From JACPYM01 sp031423495 (GTDB lineage: Bacteria > Acidobacteriota > Blastocatellia > RBC074): DNA of 64,000 nt. Numbering within the stretch: position 1 is the first letter of the stretch; every line of letters starts with the position of its first letter. The notes under the pieces were generated by a model that ran no database searches, had not been told where the DNA came from, and saw only the letters and a list, made by a program, of their open reading frames with translations. Shown in pieces: positions 52,907 to 62,365 of the stretch. Location of the stretch: positions 1-64,000 of the forward strand of contig JANPFP010000194.1 of the NCBI GenBank assembly GCA_031423495.1. The letters are read 5' to 3'. The translations under genes were made by a program, and so were the position numbers.

Positions 52907-54628
52907 ATGAAAAAAACTCTCGAACAACTTCGCAGCCAGCGCTGGTTTGCCTCGCCGTCATTGCGCGGCTTCGGACATCGTTCGCGGCTGAAGCAAATGG
53001 GTTATGCGCCTGAAGACTATCAGGGCAAGCCGGTGATTGCGGTTATCAACACGTGGAGCGATTTGACGACTTGCCACAGCCACTTCCGCCAGCGCGCCGA
53101 AGAGGTCAAGCGCGGCGTATGGCAGGCGGGCGGCTTTCCCGTAGAAATCCCTGCCACCCCCGTCAACGAAACTTATATGAAGCCTAGCCCGCTGATGTAC
53201 CGCAATTTGCTCGCGCTTGACGTAGAAGAACTGCTGCGCAGCCAGCCGATTGATGGATGCGTCTTGATGGGCGGTTGCGACAAGACGACACCGGGTTTGT
53301 TGATGGGAGCGATCACGATGAATTTGCCCGCCATCTTTTTGCCCGCCGGACCGATGCTGCGCGGCAATTGGGACGGCAAAGTTTTGGGCAGCGGTTCAGA
53401 TGTTTGGAAGTATTGGGCCGAACGTTGTGCGGGCAATATCACCGACGCGCAATGGAACGCGATGGAAGACGGCATCGCGCGTTCGGCGGGCACATGCATG
53501 ACGATGGGTACGGCGGCGACGATGATGTCTATTGCTGAGGCGTTGGGCTTCACCCTGCCCGGCGCTTCGGCGATTCCGGCAGTAGACGCCAGTCATCAGC
53601 GGCTCGCTACGCAATGCGGACGCCGCGCTGTCGAAATGGTTTGGGAAGACTTGAAGCCCAGCGACATTCTCACGCAACAATCCTTTGAGAACGCCATCAC
53701 GACCGACATGGCGCTGGCTGGTTCGACGAACGCGATCATCCATTTAGTAGCGATGGCTGGACGCGCCGGATTCAAACTCGATTTGCGCAAGTTCGATGAA
53801 ATTTCGCGCCGCACGCCGGTACTCGCTAACCTGCGTCCGACCGGCGAATTTTTGATGGAAGATTTTTATTACGCAGGCGGACTGCCTGCCTTGCTGAAAG
53901 AGTTGGGCGACTTGTTGCATCTAGACGCGTTGACGGTGAACGGGCAAACGCTCGGCGCGAATCTCGCGTCAGCCAAAACGCATAACGCCGAAGTCATTCG
54001 CTCGCGTACCAATCCGGTTGCCAGTGAAGGCGGTACGGCGATGCTTTACGGCAACCTCGCGCCCAACGGAGCCGTGATGAAACACACCGCCGCCGAACCG
54101 CGACTGCATCAGCACACCGGACGCGCTGTCGTGTTTAAGGATTACAACGACATGGACGCGCGCCTCAACGACGAAGCGCTCGACGTTGACGCCGACAGCG
54201 TACTCGTCTTACAAAACGCTGGCCCACTCGGCGGCCCCGGCATGCCCGAATGGGGCATGCTGCCGATTCCTAACAAGCTGCTGCGGCAAGGCGTACGTGA
54301 CATGGTTCGTATTTCAGATGCGCGGATGAGCGGTACGTCTTATGGCGCGTGCGTGCTGCACGTAGCGCCCGAAAGTTTCCTCGGCGGCCCGCTGGCATTC
54401 GTGCAAGACGGCGACCTGATCGAACTCAACATCGCCGAACGCCGCTTGTCGTTGTTAGTGGATGACGCCGAACTCGAACGCCGTCGCGCCGCGTGGACGC
54501 AACCCGCGCCACGCTATCAACGCGGATTCGGCGCGTTGTTCGCGCAACACGTTACGCAAGCCGATCAAGGTTGTGATCTGGATATTTTGCACGCCGGAGC
54601 TGAGACGGCAGAGCCTGAGATTCATTAG
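52907..54628 (+). CDS. IlvD/Edd-family dehydratase, probably sugar-acid type
   Basis: 573 aa. It has the family landmarks CHSHFRQRAEEVKRGVWQAG, LMGGCDKTTPGLLMGA, SAGTCMTMGTAATM, and the C-terminal RISDARMSGTSYGACVLHVAPE. The three Cys used for a Fe-S cluster can be placed: in LTTCHSH, GGCDKT and AGTCMTM. TYMKPSPLMYRNLLALDVEE and YAGGLPALLKEL are more like the aldonic-acid dehydratases (L-arabinonate/xylonate group) than IlvD of isoleucine synthesis. A DHDPS-family lyase at 55151 fits the next step of such a pathway. The exact substrate is not known. Confidence 0.85.
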   Translation: MKKTLEQLRSQRWFASPSLRGFGHRSRLKQMGYAPEDYQGKPVIAVINTWSDLTTCHSHFRQRAEEVKRGVWQAGGFPVEIPATPVNETYMKPSPLMYRNLLALDVEELLRSQPIDGCVLMGGCDKTTPGLLMGAITMNLPAIFLPAGPMLRGNWDGKVLGSGSDVWKYWAERCAGNITDAQWNAMEDGIARSAGTCMTMGTAATMMSIAEALGFTLPGASAIPAVDASHQRLATQCGRRAVEMVWEDLKPSDILTQQSFENAITTDMALAGSTNAIIHLVAMAGRAGFKLDLRKFDEISRRTPVLANLRPTGEFLMEDFYYAGGLPALLKELGDLLHLDALTVNGQTLGANLASAKTHNAEVIRSRTNPVASEGGTAMLYGNLAPNGAVMKHTAAEPRLHQHTGRAVVFKDYNDMDARLNDEALDVDADSVLVLQNAGPLGGPGMPEWGMLPIPNKLLRQGVRDMVRISDARMSGTSYGACVLHVAPESFLGGPLAFVQDGDLIELNIAERRLSLLVDDAELERRRAAWTQPAPRYQRGFGALFAQHVTQADQGCDLDILHAGAETAEPEIH

Positions 54629-54641
54629 GTGCGATGAGCTT

Positions 54642-55112
54642 TTACGTCTTGTCTCGAAATGCCCAAAAATTTAAGACTACCAATGCGATGGCAAACAAGT
54701 TTCCCCATAACAAGGCTTTTCTTTCAGACTTATGAAACTCAAGGCCGTAACTTGGGGGTATGGACAAGTACTCAGTCCTTACCCCCATGATGTATTTCTT
54801 GTCCCCTGTTTCGTCATACCAAACCGTAGCGTAGTTTGAGCGGAGTAACTGATCATATACGTACTCCATCGTATATCCATCAGGTAACAATGCCGAAACG
54901 GGTCTGAAAAAGTATTCCTTCGTATCAGAGGAAAGCACAATCATATAAGACCCTTTGCTATACGGGCGTTTATAGCAATCTGCGTAGTCGAATTGGTCTA
55001 TGCGAAAGTCCTCTACGCTATAAGCTGATTTTGTTACCCAATAGTGGACGGTGTAGATTGCTAAAGCCAGCAAAAGTACAAGCAGGCACACCTTGTAAAG
55101 TTTATGCATCAC
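54642..55112 (-). CDS. Hypothetical membrane-anchored protein
   Basis: 156 aa. There is an N-terminal hydrophobic helix (VCLLVLLLALAIYTVHYWV) and a second near the C-terminus (LLWGNLFAIALVVLNFWAF), with a Tyr-rich soluble part between, likely outside the membrane. AT content and codon use differ from neighbours, which suggests a recently gained gene. No family recognised. Confidence 0.6.
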   Translation of the reverse strand: MMHKLYKVCLLVLLLALAIYTVHYWVTKSAYSVEDFRIDQFDYADCYKRPYSKGSYMIVLSSDTKEYFFRPVSALLPDGYTMEYVYDQLLRSNYATVWYDETGDKKYIMGVRTEYLSIPPSYGLEFHKSERKALLWGNLFAIALVVLNFWAFRDKT

Positions 55113-55150
55113 CTCTTACCCCTCGCTGTTTTTCCGAGAGCAGGTTCAAG

Positions 55151-56080
55151 CTAATTGCTAACTAACCTTCGCGCGACAGTTTGCAACTCATTCAAGCGGT
55201 CTTCACTTAACGCCGACAAAAACGGAAGCAACGGCCCGGTCTCTGCAATACCCGTCAGCGCAGTCGCGTGATGTAACACCTTAGCTGGATTCCACGCATC
55301 GCGTAAGTCTTCGTGCGGAATGAACAACTCGCGCAACGTTTCAGCCGTAGCCCAATCTTTCGCCAGACACGCTTCTAAAATCTGTTGCGACTCGCGCGGA
55401 GCCAAACAGCCCGTGCCCGTCGTGAAACCCGCCAAGCCGAAATCGCGCAGATGCACAATCGCCGGACGTTCGCCGATGCCGCTGACCACGAGGTCGGGCG
55501 AAACGCGCTTTAACAGCGAGTCGAGATAAGCGTCTTCGCGCGGGTCTTGTCGCACGACGGCGTATTTGATCCACGAACACAGACCGTCGTTGACGAGACG
55601 CGCTACGACATTGAGACCGGCTTCTTTGTCAGCGCCGAAATTGCTTTCGTCTTTGAGATACAGCACCAGTGGCGTACCCACGGCATCGGCGATTTCACGG
55701 ATGCCACGTTCGAGTCCCGCCGCATCGCGCGGATCGGCGCAGGGCAACAACATCGAAGTCGGAAACTTATACTTCCGCAACAATTCAGCCTGATCGAGCG
55801 CGCGTCCGAACGAAGGCCCGAAACTCGGAATCATCCAGTAATCAGGCTCGTCATAACTCGCCATCCATTCAAGCAACGCCGCGTAATCGCGCAGCGAAAT
55901 GTGATAGAGAAACGCATTGCCGCCATACAAAAAGCGCGTCACGCCACCCGATGCAATGTGGCGAACGACCTTGTCGTTTTCGGCAAGGTTCAAAGTACGT
56001 TGCGCGTCGTGGTTGCGTGCCAAAGGCGGTACGGAAAATACGCCGTGTAAGTCATTCGGAGAGATGTTGTCGGTTTTCAT
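55151..56080 (-). CDS. DHDPS/NAL-family lyase
   Basis: 309 aa, a TIM-barrel of the dihydrodipicolinate synthase/N-acetylneuraminate lyase family. The Schiff-base Lys is in CSWIKYAVVRQ, and the Tyr of LVLYLKDESN fits the catalytic site. The usual GGTGE near residue 45 is here SGGVTRFLYGGNAFLYH. The dehydratase at 52907 is two genes away on the other strand, so a role on a keto-deoxy sugar acid is likely; a sialic-type lyase is also possible given the neuABC genes. Confidence 0.8.
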   Translation of the reverse strand: MKTDNISPNDLHGVFSVPPLARNHDAQRTLNLAENDKVVRHIASGGVTRFLYGGNAFLYHISLRDYAALLEWMASYDEPDYWMIPSFGPSFGRALDQAELLRKYKFPTSMLLPCADPRDAAGLERGIREIADAVGTPLVLYLKDESNFGADKEAGLNVVARLVNDGLCSWIKYAVVRQDPREDAYLDSLLKRVSPDLVVSGIGERPAIVHLRDFGLAGFTTGTGCLAPRESQQILEACLAKDWATAETLRELFIPHEDLRDAWNPAKVLHHATALTGIAETGPLLPFLSALSEDRLNELQTVARRLVSN

Positions 56081-56104
56081 GATTGTCGGTTGTTAGTTGT
56101 CAGT

Positions 56105-57301
56105 TCAGAGAACGCGCAAGATCACGCACTTCAAATAATAGGTTTCAGGGACTGTCAGCAAGATCGGATGATCGCGGCCTTGCGTTCTTTTTTCAACGAC
56201 CTGGATTTGCCGATGTGCGTCGTGTGCGGCTTCGGCGAGCATTTGCAGGAACAGGTTTTCGTTGACGTGATAAGAGCAACTGCACGTAACCAATATGCCG
56301 CCGGGGTTGAGCAGCTTCAGCGCGCGCAGGTTGATTTCTTTATAGCCGCGATAGGCTCCGTCGAGCGCGGCGCGATTTTTAGCAAACGCAGGCGGGTCTA
56401 ACACGATGGTGTCAAACTTCGTACCGGCTTCTTCAAAATCGCGCAGCTTGTCGAACACGTTGCCCGCGATGAATTCGACATTCGTCAGTTCATTCAACGC
56501 CGCATTGCGTTCGGCGCGTTCGACGGCGGGTTCCGATACGTCAATCGCTGTGACGTGTTCGCAGGCTTGCGCCAGATGCAACGCGAACGAACCGTGAAAG
56601 CTGAAACAATCCAACGCGCGCCCGAATGCGTAAGCACGAGCGGCGGCGCGGTTTTCGCGTTGATCTAAGAAGGCTCCGGTCTTTTGGCCTTCGAGCAGAT
56701 CAATCGAAAACTTGAGGCCGTTTTCGGTGATCGTGAAATCTGGCACGCTTTGCGTCAGGTCGCCGTCGCGGGCGTAAAGCAAACTGTTCACCATTGGCAG
56801 CCCTTCGAGTTGGCGCACTTTGGCGTCATTGCGTTCGACGATAAGACGAGGTTGAAAGGCTTCGACGAGCAGTTCGACCCATTGCTGTTTCATCGCATCC
56901 ATCCCGCGCGTGAGTGTTTGAATGCTCAGGCAATCGCCGTAACGATCCACGATCAAGCCGGGCAGCAAGTCGCCTTCGCCGTGCAGCACGCGATAGGCGT
57001 CGGTGTCAGTGACGAAGCGCGAACGCCACGCCTGCGCGGCTTGCAAGCGGCGACGCCAGAATGCCGCGTCAACCGGTTCATCTTGCGTAGTCAGCAGGCG
57101 CAGCGTGATTTCGGTTTCCGCGCCAAAGTGCGCAAAGGCGAGAAAGCGTCCGCGTTGATCTACGACGCGGACGACCGCGCCAGTCTCGACTTGCGGACGT
57201 TGCTGCACATCGCTGCGATAGACCCACAGGTGTCCGGCATAAATGCGTTGCATGCCTTTGGCATTAACAACAGCGTAAGTTGGGTCAAGTTTAGCTTTCA
57301 T
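56105..57301 (-). CDS. rlmI: Class I rRNA methyltransferase, RlmI-like
   Basis: 398 aa. An N-terminal PUA domain (IYAGHLWVYRSDVQQRPQVE) precedes an RNA-binding middle and the SAM domain with ALDCFSFHGSFALHLAQ, FIAGNVFDKL and the catalytic VLDPPAFAKNRAALDGAYRG. A Cys in VTCSCSYHV near the end fits m5C-type enzymes. RlmI methylates 23S rRNA C1962 in E. coli; the exact target here is inferred. Confidence 0.88.
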   Translation of the reverse strand: MKAKLDPTYAVVNAKGMQRIYAGHLWVYRSDVQQRPQVETGAVVRVVDQRGRFLAFAHFGAETEITLRLLTTQDEPVDAAFWRRRLQAAQAWRSRFVTDTDAYRVLHGEGDLLPGLIVDRYGDCLSIQTLTRGMDAMKQQWVELLVEAFQPRLIVERNDAKVRQLEGLPMVNSLLYARDGDLTQSVPDFTITENGLKFSIDLLEGQKTGAFLDQRENRAAARAYAFGRALDCFSFHGSFALHLAQACEHVTAIDVSEPAVERAERNAALNELTNVEFIAGNVFDKLRDFEEAGTKFDTIVLDPPAFAKNRAALDGAYRGYKEINLRALKLLNPGGILVTCSCSYHVNENLFLQMLAEAAHDAHRQIQVVEKRTQGRDHPILLTVPETYYLKCVILRVL

Positions 57302-57468
57302 AAAATGGGCATGACATTCGATGATGCCTGCTGGTAATCGTACGATGACGATTCGCTATGACGTATGAAGTTGTTCGTTGATGGTGCGAGCGTATAATCA
57401 GAAACCGTCAGAACACGCTATCCATCAACTAACATAAATTAAGAAAGACAAGCAGGAGCAACTGCTGT

Positions 57469-58362
57469 ATGGAAATTATCACTCGCGCTCAGCGCTTGCG
57501 TTCGGTCGCTGCCAAATTGGCGGCTGAAGGCAAGAGCATCGGTTTGGTTCCTACGATGGGTGCGCTGCACGAAGGTCATTTGCACATGATTCGTGAAGCG
57601 CAACGGATGACGGATTCCGTCATCGTGACCATCTTCGTCAACCCGCAACAGTTCAAATCAACTGGCGCCTTTGACGCCTATCCCCGCGATCTCGCACAGG
57701 ATATGGAAACGCTCAAACCGCTCGGCGTTGATTACGCTTTCACGCCCAGCGAAACCGAGATGTATCCCGACGGCTTTGCTACGTGGGTTGAGGTCGGCGT
57801 GCATGACCACGAACTCGAAGGCGCGCAACGTCCCGATCACTTTCGCGGTGCAGCTACGGTACTGACGATCTATTTCAATCTGGTGCAACCCAAGTTCGTT
57901 TTTATGGGACAGAAAGACGCGCATCAAACCATCATCGCCAAAAAGATGGTGCGCGATTTGCACTCACCCGTAGAGATTATCGTCACCCCCATCGTCCGCG
58001 AAGCCGACGGCGTGGCGCTTTCTTCGCGCAACGCCAAGCTCACGCTCGAACAACGAAAAGCGTTGCAAGTCATGCCGCGCGCGCTCGAAGCCGCCCAACA
58101 ACTTTTCAGTCAAGGCGAACGCAAAGCCGATAAACTCGTTAAAGCCATGCGCAAAGAACTCGACGCCGAACCGCTGGCGCGCGTTGATTACATCGCAGTG
58201 ACTGACACCGAACATCTCGATACGCTCGACGACGTGAAAGACAAAGCCTCAATCATCTCGCTTGCGGTATATTTCGGCGATACGCGTTTGATTGATAACC
58301 TGATTTTGAACGATATGAAATTCAAAGCCCGCGCAGGCATCCGGTTGGGCGAAGCCAAGATG

Positions 58363-58365
<3 letters not shown>
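57469..58365 (+). CDS. panC: Pantothenate synthetase
   Basis: 298 aa, the usual length. The ATP-binding HIGH-like motif is in VPTMGALHEGHLHMI, the pantoate pocket in NPQQFKSTGAFDAYPRD, and the KMSKS-like loop in VALSSRNAKLT. It joins pantoate and beta-alanine with ATP in the cytosol to make pantothenate for CoA. CAGGAG lies ten bases before the ATG. Its TAG stop is part of the fold-back element that follows. Confidence 0.96.
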
Positions 58366-59551
<1,186 letters not shown>

Positions 59552-59635
59552 GTGATTGAAACTCCTGAAAAAGGCTGACTACGAGGTAAGCCGCAATGTA
59601 GTGGATGGCTGAGTGACTTGTCCAGCTTAGTAATT

Positions 59636-59695
59636 AATGGCCAGTGGCTAGGGCTAGCGAAACCAGCCACTAGCCACTAACTGCCAGCCACTATT
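59636..59695. repeat. TAGTGGC-type fold-back element
   Basis: Short copies at about 59636-59657 and inverted copies at 59663-59695. The TAG stop of the following minus-strand gene (59691-59693) is inside the right arm. Same heptamer type as those at 52808 and 58363. Confidence 0.8.
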
Positions 59696-60788
59696 TTTTC
59701 TTTTGCGCTTCCAGCAATAAAGTCGTGAGTTTGGTGAACTGTTCCGGCGTCATGGCTGCTTTGATGCGAGTTTCGAGTTCGCTGCTGATTTTGGTCATGC
59801 GTTCCTGCTTTTGTTCAGGTGTGAGGCTGGCTTGCGCATTGAGCGCCGCCACTTGCTTGCCTTGCCAGAGCAGCGTTTCTTTGATTTTGGCTTCCTGTTC
59901 GGGCGTCAGTTCGAGTTGGGCGTAAAACGCAGGCAGCTTGAAATTGGCTTCGCGCACGAGTTCATCGAATTTACCTTTCTGGTTTTTGTCGAGCAAGTCG
60001 AAAGCCTTTTGATCAAAATCCTGTTGGATGGTGTTGAGTTGTTGTTGGCGGGCTTCGGGCGTGAGCGCGGTGTCGTTCTTGACGGCGGCAAAACGCTTTT
60101 GCCCGTCATACATCAGCCATCGCATCTTGTCGGTTTGTCCGCCGTTGAGGTTGAGCTTTTGATAAAGCGGCGGCAACTGGATGTTTTTGACGACGGCGTC
60201 GGCTTGTTTCAATTCGGCGAGTTTCTTGCGCTGGTCGGGCGCGAGCACGTCATTGTATTTCTTCTCGGCCTCTTCGTTGATGTACTTGTTCTCGTCGCTA
60301 CGATCTTGAGTCGAGTAATCGCCGGTATGCTGAACCGTTTTCAGTTTGATTTGATGTTGCAGGTTAAGCTCTTTGAGTTTGGCATCCTGCTCTGGGGTTA
60401 ACGTGAGCATGTCGTAAAGGCGCGGCAGTGCGGGCTTTTGGCGCAAGCCTTTCACATCTTTTTCAACCAGCATCGTGCGCGCCTTTTCGCGCTGGTCTTT
60501 CTTGAGCAGCCCTTCCATCTTTTTCAGGTAGTCGCGGTAATTGGCGGTGTTCTGCGTGTAGCGCTCGTTGTTCGGCAGTGCCGTATTCGCGCGAATCTCT
60601 TTTTCCTTCGCTTGATATTCCTGTGTGACAGCGAGCGCCTTTTCCTGTTTGGCGGCTTCGATTTCGACTTCGTTGAAAGGGAACAGCAAACCGTTGGTTG
60701 GCGCGGGCGTTTGCGCCAGGCTGGTTAGCGATAAAAGACAAACTATCAGCGTGCTTTTCAACGAAAAGCGTACAGGTGAAGTAAGCAT
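59691..60788 (-). CDS. Secreted LTXXQ-repeat protein
   Basis: 365 aa from the ATG at 60788, which has AAGGA about seven bases upstream; a longer ORF to 60836 is rejected. Signal peptide: STLIVCLLSLTSLAQ. Three units begin with L-P-x-x-(Y/F)-x-x-L-x-L (LPRLYDMLTL, LPPLYQKLNL, LPAFYAQLEL), about 82 residues apart (about 120, 204 and 284), each followed by a TPEQ or GGQ helix. The helices resemble LTXXQ motifs of Spy/CpxP chaperones. Its end is K-rich. It may be a periplasmic chaperone or scaffold. Confidence 0.75.
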   Translation of the reverse strand: MLTSPVRFSLKSTLIVCLLSLTSLAQTPAPTNGLLFPFNEVEIEAAKQEKALAVTQEYQAKEKEIRANTALPNNERYTQNTANYRDYLKKMEGLLKKDQREKARTMLVEKDVKGLRQKPALPRLYDMLTLTPEQDAKLKELNLQHQIKLKTVQHTGDYSTQDRSDENKYINEEAEKKYNDVLAPDQRKKLAELKQADAVVKNIQLPPLYQKLNLNGGQTDKMRWLMYDGQKRFAAVKNDTALTPEARQQQLNTIQQDFDQKAFDLLDKNQKGKFDELVREANFKLPAFYAQLELTPEQEAKIKETLLWQGKQVAALNAQASLTPEQKQERMTKISSELETRIKAAMTPEQFTKLTTLLLEAQKKK

Positions 60789-60848
60789 TGTTGATCCTTG
60801 TAGTGATTGAATTTCTAATTGGGTTTTTACGTGCAAGCTGCGACGCGC

Positions 60849-61310
60849 TCAGGCGAAACGTTTAATGACAGTTCGCTCGCCGGGTTCTTCCGGCCACAAA
60901 GCAATGTGATATTGATCGCCGTTATATTCGATTTGACTGTCCCCGTTTTGCAAGCCGTACGAAGCGATGCGTACTCGATAGTCTCCGGCGGGCAGTTGCA
61001 ACGCTAGGTCAGTCGGCTCGTCAGGGCATCCATCTACTATCAGCTTGCCTTGCGTGAGTGTGAGTGAAGCCTCTACTAAATGATCGGCGTCGGGCAGGGG
61101 CGGCGCAGAATCATAAACCGTCAGCGTCACAGGCACTTCGCCATAAGTGTTCGTGCTGACGCCCAACGCGCCGGGTACGACGGCTAATCGCGCAGCGTTT
61201 GCGTCGGTCGTCCAAAACGCCTCACTGCCGGTGTCGCCTATCGCGTCGGCATCGAACAAATGAAACTGAAAATAGCCCGCATAAACTTTTCCTGTGATGG
61301 TTTGCGCCAT
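60849..61310 (-). CDS. Small beta-rich conserved protein, ComJ-like (tentative)
   Basis: 153 aa, no signal peptide. It is beta-rich and ends with LPAGDYRVRIASYGL and DQYHIALWPEEPG, which resemble small proteins of the ComJ type. The role is unknown. It lies three bases from the DUF4384 gene and in the same direction, so both may be co-transcribed with the CHAT gene. Family assignment is weak. Confidence 0.5.
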   Translation of the reverse strand: MAQTITGKVYAGYFQFHLFDADAIGDTGSEAFWTTDANAARLAVVPGALGVSTNTYGEVPVTLTVYDSAPPLPDADHLVEASLTLTQGKLIVDGCPDEPTDLALQLPAGDYRVRIASYGLQNGDSQIEYNGDQYHIALWPEEPGERTVIKRFA

Positions 61311-61313
61311 TCC

Positions 61314-62267
61314 TTATTTCCCGATCTTCAGGGGCAGTTGCACGATGAACGGATTGCCGCGTTTGATCGCCAGCCGAAAGACGGTTTGGGGCAACGGATC
61401 GCCTTGCTTCAGCGTTTGCGCCGCGTTGGTGAGCGCCTTTTGTTCGGTCGTAGTGCGCGCTTGCCCCGCTCCTTTTTCGAGTTCGAGTTGTTCGACGCGC
61501 AGGTTTTTGCCCCATTGTTTTTCCCACGCGGCGACTTGCGCTTCGGCAAGTTTAATCGGGCTTTCGTCGGCGTTGCCGCGCGGCAAATTTTCGAGCGGAC
61601 GCGGCGTGACGATGAAACTCAACACTTCGCCCGCGAGTGCGGCGTGCGTTTCTTCGGAATGCAACTTGACCTCGAATACGGCATTGCCGCCGGGCAGTTC
61701 GATGGCGCGTCCGGCTTTGACCGCGTGTTCCTGCCCTGACGGATTGCTCGGATAAATCAAATAAGGCGCGCTGAGTTTGCCGTCGGCGTATTTCTCACGA
61801 TCAATCACATAGAGATAACCGTTTTGCGGAACCTCGACGCTCAGGCGCAACAACTGGCCTTCCTTGAGCGGCGTATTGGCTTCGATGCGTTGCGGAATCA
61901 CTTCCTGATCGCGTTCGCTGTTGCCGACTCTTTTCTTGATGAGGATGCGCGCGGCTTCGTCATTTGAAGACAATGCGCGCGAACCGCTCGTCGCTTGCTT
62001 GAGTTCTTCTTTTTTGACTTCATCGGGCGTACGCATCAGCCACAGCGTTACGCCCAACGTAGCCGGTTCAGCCTGCGCCAACGTTACCGGACGATTCGGC
62101 GTGATGGATTTATAGCGTCCGGTGCGCGGCTTGGCGCTGGGTGTCGTGGCCTGCGGACGAAATTCGGGCGGCCAGAAACGGCGCGAGTTTTCTTCTTGTG
62201 CGAAAGCCGAAAGATTGAGTAAAAGCGCAATGCTGATTGCCGAAATAATTAGCGATAAATTTTTCAT
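61314..62267 (-). CDS. Secreted DUF4384-domain protein
   Basis: 317 aa. Signal peptide: LSLIISAISIALLLNLSAFA. The DUF4384 core includes LKEGQLLRLSVEVPQNGYLYVIDRE and YLIYPSNPSGQEHAV. The C-terminal part has Lys/Glu-rich helices. DUF4384 proteins are often found next to CHAT or caspase-like proteins. Its start is 99 bp from the stop of the CHAT gene, with a fold-back element between. Confidence 0.75.
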   Translation of the reverse strand: MKNLSLIISAISIALLLNLSAFAQEENSRRFWPPEFRPQATTPSAKPRTGRYKSITPNRPVTLAQAEPATLGVTLWLMRTPDEVKKEELKQATSGSRALSSNDEAARILIKKRVGNSERDQEVIPQRIEANTPLKEGQLLRLSVEVPQNGYLYVIDREKYADGKLSAPYLIYPSNPSGQEHAVKAGRAIELPGGNAVFEVKLHSEETHAALAGEVLSFIVTPRPLENLPRGNADESPIKLAEAQVAAWEKQWGKNLRVEQLELEKGAGQARTTTEQKALTNAAQTLKQGDPLPQTVFRLAIKRGNPFIVQLPLKIGK

Positions 62268-62291
62268 GACATACTCTCAAAAAAAAAGCGC

Positions 62292-62364
62292 GCATGTAGT
62301 CCCGCCATCCAGGCGGAATGTCTCGATCATTGAGACATTCCGCCTGGAAGGCGGGACTACATGC
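62292..62364. repeat. Fold-back element between CHAT and DUF4384 genes
   Basis: Arms 62292-62324 and 62332-62364 match in 32 of 33 inverted positions with a 7-nt loop. It ends two bases before the CHAT stop codon and is followed on the minus strand by a run of T-type bases (AAAAAAA on the plus strand at 62279-62287), so it may also end the CHAT transcript. Confidence 0.9.
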
Positions 62365-62365
62365 A

